A stretch of DNA of 64,000 nt. Source: an uncultured Clostridia bacterium (GTDB lineage: Bacteria; Bacillota; Clostridia; Christensenellales; Borkfalkiaceae). Below the pieces are notes generated by a model, which was given only the letters and a program-made list of their open reading frames with translations, was not told where the DNA came from and did no database searches. A program made the translations under genes and the position numbers. Below are positions 16,477-24,770 of the stretch, in pieces (position 1 is the stretch's first letter; each line of letters begins with the position of its first letter). The stretch is from assembly GCA_947630325.1 (NCBI GenBank), contig CANRHB010000006.1, positions 1 to 64,000 on the forward strand, in the 5' to 3' direction.

Positions 16477-18228
16477 TTATTTTATAGGCTTTACGATGGA
16501 GATATGCACCTCGTCGAGCTGTTTTTGCTCCACGGGCGAGGGCGCGTTCATCAAAAGGTCGCGCGCCTTGGCGTTCATGGGGAAGGCAATGACCTCGCGG
16601 ATGTTCACGGTGTCGCAGATGAGCATCACCATGCGGTCCACCCCGGGGGCAACGCCCGCGTGCGGGGGCGCGCCGTACTCAAAGGCGTTGTAGAGCGCGG
16701 GGAATTTGCTCACCACCGCCTCCTTGTCGAGCCCAACAAGGGAGAACGCCTTGAGCATGATCTCGGGGTCGTGGTTTCTCACCGCGCCCGAGGAGAGTTC
16801 CACGCCGTTGCAGACGATGTCGTATTGGTAGGCGAGAATTTCGAGGGGATCCTGCTCGAAGACCTTCATCCCGCCCTGCGGCATGGAGAAGGGGTTGTGG
16901 CAGAATTCGAGCTGTCCGCTCTCCTCGCCGATCTCGTACATGGGGAAGTCGACGATCCAGCAGAAACGGAACACGTTCTTTTCGAGAAGGTCGAGCCCGA
17001 CGCCGAGCATCGTCCTCAAAATGCCCGCGCGCTTTTGCACGTCCTGCAACTTGTCCTCGGCAACGAGGGCGACAAAGGCGTCCTTTTCCACGCCGAGAAG
17101 ATTTTTCCACGCGCCGATGTTCTCCGCAACGAACTTTGCGATGCCGCCCGCGGGCGCGCCGTTTTCGTCGAGTTTGAACCAATAGGCGGAGCCCCCCTCC
17201 GTCTTGATCTTGAACTCCTCGCACGTCTTGTCGATCCACTTCCGCGGCACGTTCACGCCCGTCACGCAGATCGCCTTCACATGCTTCAACATGAGGGGAT
17301 CGAACCCGCAATTCACGGTAAGCTCGGTCACGTCTTTGATGACGAGCGGGTTGCGCAGGTCGGGCTTATCGGTGCCGTACTCTTCGAGAGCGGTGAGATA
17401 GGGAATGCGGCGGAACGGGGGCTTGTCCGCGTCCCAGCCCGAATACTTTGCAAAGACGGGCGGAAGCACCCCCTCGAGCACCTCGAACACGTCCTCCTGC
17501 GTGGCGTAAGCCATCTCGATATCGAGTTGGTAGAACTCCCCGGGGGAGCGGTCTGCGCGGGCGTCCTCGTCGCGGAAACAGGGCGCGATCTGGAAATATT
17601 TGTCAAAGCCCGAGCACATCAGAAGCTGTTTATACTGCTGGGGAGCCTGCGGAAGGGCGTAAAATTCCCCGGGATAGATGCGGGAAGGCACGATGTAGTC
17701 GCGCGCGCCCTCGGGGGAGGAACTCGTGAGGATGGGAGTGGAAATTTCATAAAAACCGCGATCCGTCATGAGTTTTCTGAGGTCGGCGACGATCTTGGAG
17801 CGCAGAATGATCTTATCCTTGACGGCGGGGTTGCGAAGGTCGAGGAAGCGGTAGCGAAGGCGCGCGTCCTCCCCCGCCTCGGTGGAATGGGAGACCTCGA
17901 AGGGAAGGGCGGGCACCGTTCTTCTGCCGAGCACTTCCACCTTTTCGGGGATGATCTCGATGAGCCCCGTGGGGAGTTTTTCGTTGGGCGCGGAGCGGAG
18001 CGCGACGGTCCCCTCCACGGAGACGGTGGACTCGGTGGGAATGTCGCGGAGCAGGCTAAGGCAAGGTTCGCTTTCCGCCACGACCTGCGTGACGCCGTAA
18101 AAATCGCGCAGAACGGCAAAGAGGAGCCCCCCTTTGTCGCGTTTGCTGTCCAGCCAACCCGAGAGTTTTACCTGTTTGCCGACATCCTCTTTACGGAGTT
18201 CGCCGCAGGTATGGGTTCTGTAAAACAT
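16477..18228 (-). CDS. aspS: Aspartyl-tRNA synthetase
   Basis: This class II synthetase charges tRNA-Asp with aspartate. Its 583 residues match the bacterial type: an N-terminal OB-fold anticodon domain (LSGWLDSKRDKGG), the catalytic core with motif 2 (FRDEDARADRSPGEF), an inserted GAD domain near residues 300-420, and motif 3 near the C-terminus (GVAPGVDRMVM). Whether it is discriminating or also charges tRNA-Asn cannot be told here; no gatCAB genes are in view. It has its own sigma-A promoter (18255-18283), a GAGG ribosome site and a terminator, so it is monocistronic. Confidence 0.96.
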   Translation of the reverse strand: MFYRTHTCGELRKEDVGKQVKLSGWLDSKRDKGGLLFAVLRDFYGVTQVVAESEPCLSLLRDIPTESTVSVEGTVALRSAPNEKLPTGLIEIIPEKVEVLGRRTVPALPFEVSHSTEAGEDARLRYRFLDLRNPAVKDKIILRSKIVADLRKLMTDRGFYEISTPILTSSSPEGARDYIVPSRIYPGEFYALPQAPQQYKQLLMCSGFDKYFQIAPCFRDEDARADRSPGEFYQLDIEMAYATQEDVFEVLEGVLPPVFAKYSGWDADKPPFRRIPYLTALEEYGTDKPDLRNPLVIKDVTELTVNCGFDPLMLKHVKAICVTGVNVPRKWIDKTCEEFKIKTEGGSAYWFKLDENGAPAGGIAKFVAENIGAWKNLLGVEKDAFVALVAEDKLQDVQKRAGILRTMLGVGLDLLEKNVFRFCWIVDFPMYEIGEESGQLEFCHNPFSMPQGGMKVFEQDPLEILAYQYDIVCNGVELSSGAVRNHDPEIMLKAFSLVGLDKEAVVSKFPALYNAFEYGAPPHAGVAPGVDRMVMLICDTVNIREVIAFPMNAKARDLLMNAPSPVEQKQLDEVHISIVKPIK

Positions 18229-18254
18229 AGATTACCTCGGAAATTTTTTCTTTT

Positions 18255-18283
18255 ATTGTATGCGTTTGCGAAGGAAATGTCAA
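18255..18283 (-). promoter_or_regulatory. Sigma-A promoter of aspS
   Basis: Minus-strand TTGACA (18278-18283), a 17-base spacer and TACAAT (18255-18260) form a near-consensus promoter. No T-box leader is present; the leader is only about 20 bases. Confidence 0.85.
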
Positions 18284-18337
18284 GTTTTCAACGCCTCGGA
18301 GAAAAAATTCGGCAACTGTTTTTTATTTTGTGCTCTA

Positions 18338-18535
18338 TTCTCCCCCTCCGGAGGGAAAGGTAAACAAAACCCCCTCCATCGGAGGGGGATCAAGGGGGTG
18401 GGCACCATTTCCCAAAATGTCATTTCGAGCGAAGTCGAGAAATCTCGCCTTATTTTTACCCCTTCCCAAAAGAGGAAACAAAAAAACGCAACCCCCTCCA
18501 TCGGAGGGGGACTCAGGGGGTGGGGCGTATTCTAA
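18338..18535. repeat. Family D and E repeats upstream of aspS
   Basis: Three family D palindromes, two of them with the core CCCCTCCATCGGAGGGG, flank one family E motif (18419-18449, 'gtcatttcgagc' followed by 'gtcgagaaatctc'). No gene is visible in this gap. Confidence 0.7.
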
Positions 18536-18540
18536 ATCAC

Positions 18541-18576
18541 TGCGCTTATGGAAAACCACGCTTTTCCATAAGCGCA
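18541..18576. other. Perfect 15-bp inverted repeat
   Basis: Bases 18541-18555 pair exactly with 18562-18576 around a 6-base loop. There is no T-tract on either side, so it is not a standard terminator. It is one of three perfect hairpins within 156 bases. Confidence 0.6.
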
Positions 18577-18619
18577 CCCTATTTGGCAAACACTTTTGCC
18601 TTAGTGTCCGATGAAACGA

Positions 18620-18666
18620 ACGAGAGGAAAAAGCAAGTTAAGGCGCGGGAGCAAGTTTCCTCTCGT
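18620..18666. other. Perfect 11-bp inverted repeat with 25-base loop
   Basis: ACGAGAGGAAA (18620-18630) pairs with TTTCCTCTCGT (18656-18666). It abuts the hairpin at 18667-18696 with no gap. Confidence 0.55.
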
Positions 18667-18696
18667 AAAAAGATTTTGCCTAATCAAAATCTTTTT
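18667..18696 (-). terminator. Terminator-like hairpin spanning the ROK kinase stop
   Basis: A perfect 12-bp stem (18667-18678 with 18685-18696) ends in five T residues on the minus strand. The stop codon of the ROK kinase lies in the loop and 3' arm, so the last codons of the gene are part of the structure. Confidence 0.6.
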
Positions 18697-19654
18697 CGTG
18701 AACCCTCTGCATCGCATAAGCGCAAGCGCCATAGAGCCCCGCGTCGTTCCCGAGGCAGGCTCGCACGATCTCGAGCGGCGCATAGTCCACGGGCGCATAA
18801 ATATTTTTCAAGACGTATTCCCTCACGCGGGAGAGAAGGTATTCGCCCTCGTTGGAGACGCCGCCGCCCAAAATGACCGCCTGCGGACGGAGCAGGTTGA
18901 CGAGGTTCGCAATGCCGTCGCCGAGGGCCTCCACATACCCCTTCACCACGCCGAGAGCGGCCCTGTCCCCTTCTCGCGCGGCGAGAAAGGCCGTCTGTCC
19001 GCTGACTTTTTCAAGGTCGGGCGCAAATTTCCACATCAGGGAGGAGGGATGTTTCTGCATGGAGGAACGCGTCTCCCGTTTGAGGGCGGTCGCCGAGGCA
19101 TAGCACTCCAAACAGCCCCGTCTGCCGCAAGTGCACTTCACGCCGCCCCTGCGGATGACGGTATGCCCCGCCTCTCCGCCCGCCGAGCGGTACCCTTCCA
19201 CGAGCTTTCCGCCGATCACGATCCCGCCGCCCACGCCCGTGCCGAGAGTGAGGAGAATGCTGTCCGAATACCCCTTTCCGCTCCCGAACTTCGCCTCGCC
19301 GAGCGCGGCCGCATTGGCGTCGTTCGTCACGAACACGGGAAGCCCTGTCCTCTCTGCAAGAAGCGCGCCGAGGGGGACGTTTTTCCAGCCGAAATTGGAC
19401 CAGAAAACAACGTTTCCTTCCGCGCTGTCGATGACCCCGGGCGACCCGACGCCCACGGCGATCACGTCCTCCTGGGAGACATTGCCCTCAACAAGTAGCT
19501 GTTTTGCAAGTTGCGCAAGGTGATCGGCGGTAACGGAGGGAGCGTCGGACGCGCTCGTTGCGCACCGCGCCGTGCAGAGGAGTTTTCCGTCCTCCTCCAT
19601 GAGCCCCCCTTTTGCACTCATTCCGCCGAGATCGATCCCGATAAAATATTTCAT
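18680..19654 (-). CDS. ROK-family glucokinase
   Basis: This 324-residue cytosolic sugar kinase probably phosphorylates glucose at C6 with ATP. It has the N-terminal ATP-binding signature GIDLGGMSAKGG (residues 5-16), the LGTGVGGGI loop, and the ROK zinc-binding motif CTCGRRGCLE preceded by EAGH. The sequence resembles ROK glucokinases more than transcriptional ROK proteins, because it lacks an N-terminal helix-turn-helix. It follows the glycosyltransferase gene by 9 bases and shares its promoter. Pgi and transketolase nearby would use the product. Another hexose, such as N-acetylmannosamine, remains possible. Confidence 0.85.
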   Translation of the reverse strand: MKYFIGIDLGGMSAKGGLMEEDGKLLCTARCATSASDAPSVTADHLAQLAKQLLVEGNVSQEDVIAVGVGSPGVIDSAEGNVVFWSNFGWKNVPLGALLAERTGLPVFVTNDANAAALGEAKFGSGKGYSDSILLTLGTGVGGGIVIGGKLVEGYRSAGGEAGHTVIRRGGVKCTCGRRGCLECYASATALKRETRSSMQKHPSSLMWKFAPDLEKVSGQTAFLAAREGDRAALGVVKGYVEALGDGIANLVNLLRPQAVILGGGVSNEGEYLLSRVREYVLKNIYAPVDYAPLEIVRACLGNDAGLYGACAYAMQRVHEKDFD

Positions 19655-19663
19655 AATTCCTCC

Positions 19664-20677
19664 TCAGCTCGTTTTCAAACGGCGGCACAGAGAGCAATAC
19701 CTGTAGGCAAGGTACTTTCCGCGGAGCCGCCACGGGAGCAATTTCACAAAAAAGATACGGGGAGAGAAGCGCAGTTTGCGCCAAAGCGGTTTGTCCCGCC
19801 CGATCTGCTCCCAAAGGCGGCGGCACACCTCCTTTCTTTCGCGGGAACGCTCCGCGCAGAGCACGAGCATCGTCTCTCTCATTTGGTTGGCGAGGGTATG
19901 CTGAAGGCACTGTCTCAGCCCCTTGGGGAAGGTTTTGAGTTCATCGCTTCCGAACCGTCCGGCAAGGGAGAGCGTCTCCTCCGCGATCGCGCCGTATTGT
20001 TTCGCCATCGCCGCGACTTCGGCGGCGGGGTCGACCCTCCCCACAAAACAGCGGTAAAGATCCACGTCGAGATAGAACAGCGTCTTTGCAAAGGGCAGAG
20101 GCGCATAGGCAAACAGCGCGGTCTCGTCGGTGGGAAGAACAAGCCCGCTCCGCTTGAGCGTCTCCGTCTTGTAGACGAGGGCGCGCTCCGAGAGCGACGC
20201 CGCGCCGCGGAACTTCTTCACCTGCTTCCAGCCCGTCCGCCGCCCCGCGACGAATTGCTTTTCGAGCCCCATCTTATTGGCGGTGTTGCGGGCGACGTTT
20301 TCAAAGACATAGTTGACGAGATAGAGATCGGGAAGGGTCCCCGTGGAGAGGTGGGTGCGGATGATGCCGAGTAGCGTTTTAAGGGCATGGGTATCCGCCC
20401 AGTCGTCGGGGCCGAACTCCTTGAAGTAGATGCCGCGCGCCTTTTTGAGGGCGGCGTTGATGCAGTCTCCCCGCCCGCCGAACGCGCCGTCGAGCACCCG
20501 CACAACGGAGGGAAACCTCTCTTCATAACTCTTTGCAACGGCGAGCGTCTCGTCCTGCGAACCGCCGTTGACGATGAGGATCTCGAGATCCTCTCCCCCC
20601 TTGAGCAAACTGTCCACGCACTTTTCCATGTAATTTTCGCAGTTGTGGCAGGGGATGACAAACGTGATGATCTTCAT
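19664..20677 (-). CDS. Family 2 glycosyltransferase
   Basis: This 337-residue protein opens with the GT-A fold strand TFVIPCHNCENYMEKCVDSL and would transfer a sugar from a nucleotide-sugar, most likely for surface glycan. The usual DDGSxD nucleotide-binding motif reads VNGGSQDET, with the first aspartates replaced by Asn and Gly, while GPDDW near residue 115 may supply the DxD metal site. No membrane helix is obvious, though the C-terminus is basic and hydrophobic (KLLPWRLRGKYLAYRY) and may touch the membrane. It is first in a two-gene unit with the ROK kinase. Acceptor and donor are unknown. Confidence 0.8.
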   Translation of the reverse strand: MKIITFVIPCHNCENYMEKCVDSLLKGGEDLEILIVNGGSQDETLAVAKSYEERFPSVVRVLDGAFGGRGDCINAALKKARGIYFKEFGPDDWADTHALKTLLGIIRTHLSTGTLPDLYLVNYVFENVARNTANKMGLEKQFVAGRRTGWKQVKKFRGAASLSERALVYKTETLKRSGLVLPTDETALFAYAPLPFAKTLFYLDVDLYRCFVGRVDPAAEVAAMAKQYGAIAEETLSLAGRFGSDELKTFPKGLRQCLQHTLANQMRETMLVLCAERSRERKEVCRRLWEQIGRDKPLWRKLRFSPRIFFVKLLPWRLRGKYLAYRYCSLCRRLKTS

Positions 20678-20688
20678 AAGTCCTTTCT

Positions 20689-20717
20689 ATTCTATCATAA
20701 ATTCGCGCAATTATCAA
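20689..20717 (-). promoter_or_regulatory. Sigma-A promoter of the glycosyltransferase-ROK unit
   Basis: Minus-strand TTGATA (20712-20717), a 17-base spacer and TAGAAT (20689-20694), only about 12 bases before the ATG. Confidence 0.65.
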
Positions 20718-20798
20718 GCGGGAATGGCATAAAAACGGCAAAATGGCAACATTTTCCGCCGAAGAAACTCCTCGCTCCCCCTTTTTTCATGCGGACGT

Positions 20799-20827
20799 TT
20801 GACATTTCCCCTCCCGTATGATAAAAT
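20799..20827 (+). promoter_or_regulatory. Sigma-A promoter of the formate/nitrite transporter
   Basis: TTGACA (20799-20804), a 17-base spacer and TAAAAT (20822-20827), followed by a CGGAGG ribosome site before the ATG at 20846. Confidence 0.8.
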
Positions 20828-20845
20828 TTTTTTCGGAGGTCGCAA

Positions 20846-21514
20846 ATGAAAAACAAAGTGCTCGGTGTGTTGCAAAAACTTGCAAACGGATTTCTTGCGG
20901 GAATGCTCATCTCGATCGGCGGGGCGGTGTTCCTCGCCTGCTATGCAAAGAATGCGGACGGCAGTCTCGCCTTTTCCTATTATGTGGGGGCGTTTCTGTT
21001 CCCCGTCGCCCTTTTGTGCATCTGCATGAAGGGCTACTCCCTCTACACGGGCAAGATCGGCTATGTGCTCTCCGCCTACAAAAAGGAGGACATTTCGGTC
21101 CTTTTATTGGGACTTGCGGGAAATGTGCTCGGCACGGCGGCGTTCGGGTATCTGTGCGGTTGGGTGTTCCCGAATATGAAGGAGACGGCGACCGTATTGT
21201 GCACGGCAAAGCTGGGACAAGGGTATCTGTTCGGACTTTTGCGCGCGGTCTTGTGCGGCATTCTCGTCTACCTTGCGGTGGATATCTATAAGAACAACAA
21301 CAAGTCGGTGCTCGGGGTGCTCATCGGCATACCCGTGTTCATTCTGAGCGGTTATGAGCACTCGATCGCGGACATGTTCTATTTTGCGGTGTACGGGATC
21401 GCCTCGTGGCAATCGTTCGGATATATCTGGATGATCCTCATCGGCAACTCTTTGGGCGCCCTTCTCATCCCCGCCCTCCTTTCGATAAAACCCAAAACTA
21501 CCCCGACGGACTGA
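20846..21514 (+). CDS. Formate/nitrite transporter family protein
   Basis: This 222-residue membrane protein belongs to the FNT (FocA/NirC) family of pentameric anion channels. It has about six hydrophobic segments and the late family signature GIPVFILSGYEHSIADMFY (one residue after 158). It is shorter than FocA (about 280) but in the range of Bacillota members. FNT proteins pass formate, nitrite, hydrosulfide or short organic acids. No pflB, nirB or asr gene is near, so the substrate is open; formate export is the natural guess for a fermenter. It is monocistronic and divergent from the glycosyltransferase. Confidence 0.9.
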   Translation: MKNKVLGVLQKLANGFLAGMLISIGGAVFLACYAKNADGSLAFSYYVGAFLFPVALLCICMKGYSLYTGKIGYVLSAYKKEDISVLLLGLAGNVLGTAAFGYLCGWVFPNMKETATVLCTAKLGQGYLFGLLRAVLCGILVYLAVDIYKNNNKSVLGVLIGIPVFILSGYEHSIADMFYFAVYGIASWQSFGYIWMILIGNSLGALLIPALLSIKPKTTPTD

Positions 21515-21542
21515 TTTCCCCCGCACCGCTGGGGAAAGAGCT

Positions 21543-21595
21543 GCCCCCTTTGAAGGGGGCGGCTCCGCCGTCAGGCGGTGGTGGGGGTTGACGTT
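21543..21595. repeat. Family D hairpins after the FNT gene
   Basis: GCCCCCTT (21543-21550) pairs with AAGGGGGC (21553-21560), followed by a second short GC hairpin. This is a family D block just past the transporter stop and may act as a weak terminator. Confidence 0.5.
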
Positions 21596-21623
21596 CCCAA
21601 ATCACGTCATGTTGAGCGTAGTC

Positions 21624-21977
21624 GCCCCGCCCGCACGTTCTATGTTGCCTAAGGGCGGCACGAGGAGCCTGCGACGAAGTAGCCGTAACGGCAATAACGA
21701 AGTCCGACATGGCAATTCCCCGAGGGAATCTTGTTACGTCCAAGTACGATTAAAAACAAACAAACTTGCGTCATTCCGAGCCGTAAAGGAAATTACGAAG
21801 TCCGGCATGGCAATTCCCCGAGGGAATCTTGCTACGTCCAAGTTCGCTTAAAACCAAACCCAAACGTACCAAGATGCCTTCGCGGACTTACTAACGGAAC
21901 TGCGTAAACACATTACGGCTACTTCGTCGCAGGCTCCTCGTGCCGCCCTTAGGCAACATAGAACGTGCGGGCGGGGC
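21624..21977. repeat. Composite repeat with perfect 65-bp inverted ends
   Basis: 21624-21688 and 21913-21977 are exact reverse complements (family B), enclosing 224 bases. Inside lie two direct copies of family A. No reading frame of useful length is present. The layout looks like a miniature inverted-repeat element or a pair of opposed repeat insertions. Confidence 0.8.
21697..21853. repeat. Two direct copies of family A
   Basis: Copies at 21697-21755 and 21795-21853 (period 98) share a 59-base unit with a few differences. The centre of each holds the short palindrome TTCCCCGAGGGAA. Confidence 0.75.
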
Positions 21978-22041
21978 AGCATGACGCTTAAAAGAGCCTT
22001 TTCCCCGCCCCGCAATTTCCCGAAAAATCTTTCCTATCCTC

Positions 22042-22070
22042 TTGACTTTCGGGAAAAAGTATTCTAAAAT
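22042..22070 (+). promoter_or_regulatory. Sigma-A promoter of pgi
   Basis: TTGACT (22042-22047), a 17-base spacer and TAAAAT (22065-22070), then a CGGAGG ribosome site before the ATG at 22099. Confidence 0.75.
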
Positions 22071-22098
22071 ATTGTAAGATAAATTTCGGAGGTAAAAT

Positions 22099-23526
22099 AT
22101 GAGACTCACAGACGAACGCAAAAAGCAACTTCGCGTCACGGTGGACTACACCAACATGACGGACAAATATTTGGGCGAAAAGGGCTACTCCCAAAAGACC
22201 CTCGACGCGCACAAGAAACTTGCCAAAGCGGCGCACGCATACGTCAGCGGCAACCGCGGCAAGGACGAGCTCTTTATGGGCTGGACCGAACTCCCCTATA
22301 ATCAAGATGAAATTGTAGCGGACATTCTCGAAACGGCAAAATCCGTGCGCAAGAAATTCGAATACTTTGTGGTACTCGGCATCGGCGGGAGCGCGCTCGG
22401 CCCCATCATGGCGTTCAACGCCCTCTGCCACCTTCATTATAACGACCTGCCCAAGAGCAAGCGCAAGGGTCCAAAGTTCTATGTGGAGGACAACGTGGAC
22501 CCCGTCCGTATGAAGGAACTTCTGGACGTCATCGACATCAAGAAGACCTGCTTCAACGTCATCTCCAAGAGCGGCGCGACGAGCGAGACGATGACCCAAT
22601 ATCTCGTGATCGCCGACCTTCTCAAAAAGGCGGGCGAGGACTTAAAAGAGCACCTCATTTTCACGACCGACGCCTCCCGCGGCAACCTCGTGAAGATCTC
22701 CAAGGAACTCGGCGGCGTAAAGAGTTTTGTGCTCGGCGACGGCGTGGGCGGAAGATTTTCCGAACTCTCCCCCGTGGGGCTTCTGCCCGCGGCGGTGCTC
22801 GGTATCGACATCAAACTTCTCTTGAAGGGCGCGGCGTATATGGACAAACTCTGCAAGTCGGCGGACCTCAAAAAGAACCCCGCCCTCCTCTGCGCCACCC
22901 TCCAATACATTGCCATGAACGACGGCAAGAACATCGGCGTCATGCTCCCCTATTCGGACAATTTGAAATTCCTCTCCGATTGGTACGCCCAGCTCTGGGC
23001 CGAATCGCTCGGCAAGAACGTCACCCTCGACGGCAAGCCCTGCAACGTGGGACAGACCCCCGTCAAGGCGCTCGGCGTCACCGACCAGCACTCGCAGGTC
23101 CAGCTCTACACCGAGGGCCCCTTCGACAAGGTCGTCACCTTCCTCTCCGTGGGAAGTTATAAGGAGAAATACCCCATCCCGCACGGCTGCGAGAACATTC
23201 CCGACGTCGGATTCCTCGGCGGACACACGATGGAAGAGCTCATCCGGGCGGAGAACAAGGCGACGGCGTTCGCCCTCACCAAGGCGGGGCGGCTCAACTA
23301 CACCATCACCCTGCCCGAACTCAACGAGTTCACCTTGGGCCAGCTTTTGTTCCTGTTCGAATTGCAGACCGCCTACACGGGCGCGATGTTCAACATCGAC
23401 ACCTTCAACCAGCCCGGCGTGGAAGCGGGCAAGAAGGCAACCTTCGCTCTGCTCGGCAAGCCCGGTTACGAGGGGCAGAAAAAGGAACTCGCGGGCGCCG
23501 CTCCCGACCCCGCCTACATCGTATAA
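22099..23526 (+). CDS. pgi: Glucose-6-phosphate isomerase
   Basis: Pgi interconverts glucose-6-phosphate and fructose-6-phosphate. The 475-residue protein shows the sugar-isomerase core: GIGGSALGP near residue 95, ISKSGATSET near 155, the phosphate-binding GVGGRFSELSPVG near 215, and the catalytic glutamate region QHSQVQL near 333. The length fits the short bacterial class (about 450). It is monocistronic, with its own promoter and a strong terminator. Fructose-6-phosphate from the NagA/NagB pathway elsewhere in this window would also pass through this step. Confidence 0.96.
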   Translation: MRLTDERKKQLRVTVDYTNMTDKYLGEKGYSQKTLDAHKKLAKAAHAYVSGNRGKDELFMGWTELPYNQDEIVADILETAKSVRKKFEYFVVLGIGGSALGPIMAFNALCHLHYNDLPKSKRKGPKFYVEDNVDPVRMKELLDVIDIKKTCFNVISKSGATSETMTQYLVIADLLKKAGEDLKEHLIFTTDASRGNLVKISKELGGVKSFVLGDGVGGRFSELSPVGLLPAAVLGIDIKLLLKGAAYMDKLCKSADLKKNPALLCATLQYIAMNDGKNIGVMLPYSDNLKFLSDWYAQLWAESLGKNVTLDGKPCNVGQTPVKALGVTDQHSQVQLYTEGPFDKVVTFLSVGSYKEKYPIPHGCENIPDVGFLGGHTMEELIRAENKATAFALTKAGRLNYTITLPELNEFTLGQLLFLFELQTAYTGAMFNIDTFNQPGVEAGKKATFALLGKPGYEGQKKELAGAAPDPAYIV

Positions 23527-23545
23527 CTTCATACGGTATGAAAAT

Positions 23546-23583
23546 GCCGCCCGCGCAAGGCTTTGCGCGGGCGGCTTCTTTTT
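23546..23583 (+). terminator. Terminator between pgi and degV
   Basis: A perfect 13-bp GC stem (23546-23558 with 23563-23575) is followed by a T-rich tract. On the other strand it also ends in ATTTT, so it can stop both convergent transcripts. Confidence 0.9.
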
Positions 23584-23593
23584 ATGAAATTTA

Positions 23594-24487
23594 TCAGAAC
23601 TCGTTTCTCTCGCTCTTGCTGATATACCCGAGAGCGAACGCGCCGGGGCCGACGTGGGAGCCGATGACGGGTCCCATGATCTGGGTGTGCGGTTCGATGC
23701 CGAACTTTTCGCGCACGAACTCAGTGAGTTCTTCCGCCGCGGGTTCGTTGTCGGTATGCACGATGAATACGTAATTATAGGCGGGGTCTGGCCCCTCCTT
23801 CATGAGCTTTTCCTTGATGAAGGCGATCGCTTTTTTGGTTCCGCGCACTTTGGCGATGGAATCGAGTTTTCCCTCCTTATCGAAGGAAATGATGGGCTTC
23901 ACGTTGAGCACGCCGCCGATCGCCGCCACCGCCGCGGAGATACGTCCCCCCTTTTTGAGGTATTGCAGATCGTCCGCCACGATGAAGTGTTGGATATGAA
24001 GCCGCAGAGAGTTGCAAAGGTCGAGGGTCTCCTTTGCCGTCATGCCCTTGTTCCTGCAATCGCAGGCGATGCGCACGAGGCACCCCTGCCCCACCGTCGC
24101 CGTCAGCGGGTCGCACACATACACGTTGAAGTCGGGATAGTCCTTTTTGACGTCCGCCGCCGCCTGCGCCGCCACCTCGCGGGTGCGCGCAAGCCCCGAG
24201 GAGATGGTGAAGTGAAGCACGTCCTTCGCCCCCTCTTTGGCAAGACGGGTGAAGTGCGCCATATGCGCTTCATAGTTGAGCATCGCCGTCTTGGAGAAGG
24301 CTCCCGCACGCAGTTCGTTGTAGAAATCCACGTATTGGGAGTACTCCGAGAATTCGTCGAGACGCTCGGTCATGACGCCCCCCTTCTCGACATTGAAGGT
24401 GAGCGGCACATGTTTGATGTCGTTTTCTTCGAACTCGCTTAAGTACAGATCGCAAGTCGAATCGCTCGATAAGGTAAATTTGTACAT
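23594..24487 (-). CDS. DegV-family fatty-acid-binding protein, copy 1
   Basis: This 297-residue protein binds a fatty acid between its two domains, as do the FakB subunits of the fatty-acid kinase complex. It has the N-terminal SDSTCDL motif, the FTISSGLARTR block, and the C-terminal GSHVGPGAFALGY signature. No fakA kinase is in view. A paralogue (24771-25661) lies upstream in the same direction across a repeat-filled gap. Having several FakB-type proteins with different fatty-acid preferences is common in Bacillota. The leader has a weak GGAGAG ribosome site about 10 bases before the ATG. Confidence 0.9.
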   Translation of the reverse strand: MYKFTLSSDSTCDLYLSEFEENDIKHVPLTFNVEKGGVMTERLDEFSEYSQYVDFYNELRAGAFSKTAMLNYEAHMAHFTRLAKEGAKDVLHFTISSGLARTREVAAQAAADVKKDYPDFNVYVCDPLTATVGQGCLVRIACDCRNKGMTAKETLDLCNSLRLHIQHFIVADDLQYLKKGGRISAAVAAIGGVLNVKPIISFDKEGKLDSIAKVRGTKKAIAFIKEKLMKEGPDPAYNYVFIVHTDNEPAAEELTEFVREKFGIEPHTQIMGPVIGSHVGPGAFALGYISKSERNEF

Positions 24488-24540
24488 TTTTCAATACTCT
24501 CCAAAGTATTTTTTTGTTCCTTTGATATCCCCTCATCTAC

Positions 24541-24760
24541 TTGCCCCCTCCTTAGGAGGGGGGTAGGGGGCGGCAAACAGCCCCTTCCAAGCGTCATGCT
24601 GAGCCGAAACGTGTTTACGCAGTCCGTTTTAGCAAGTCCGCGAAGGCATCTTGTTGCGTTCCGGCTCGAATAAAACGTACTTAGACGTACCAAGATTCTC
24701 TCGAAAAATTGCCGTGTCGGACTTCGTTATTTCCTTTGCGGCGGAATGACGCTCGTGCAC
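24541..24760. repeat. Family D and A repeats between the degV genes
   Basis: A family D palindrome (24541-24590) is followed by a family A block (about 24595-24752) with the same order of cores as at 60225-60360. Nothing coding is visible. Confidence 0.7.
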
Positions 24761-24770
24761 TCTTCTTCCC

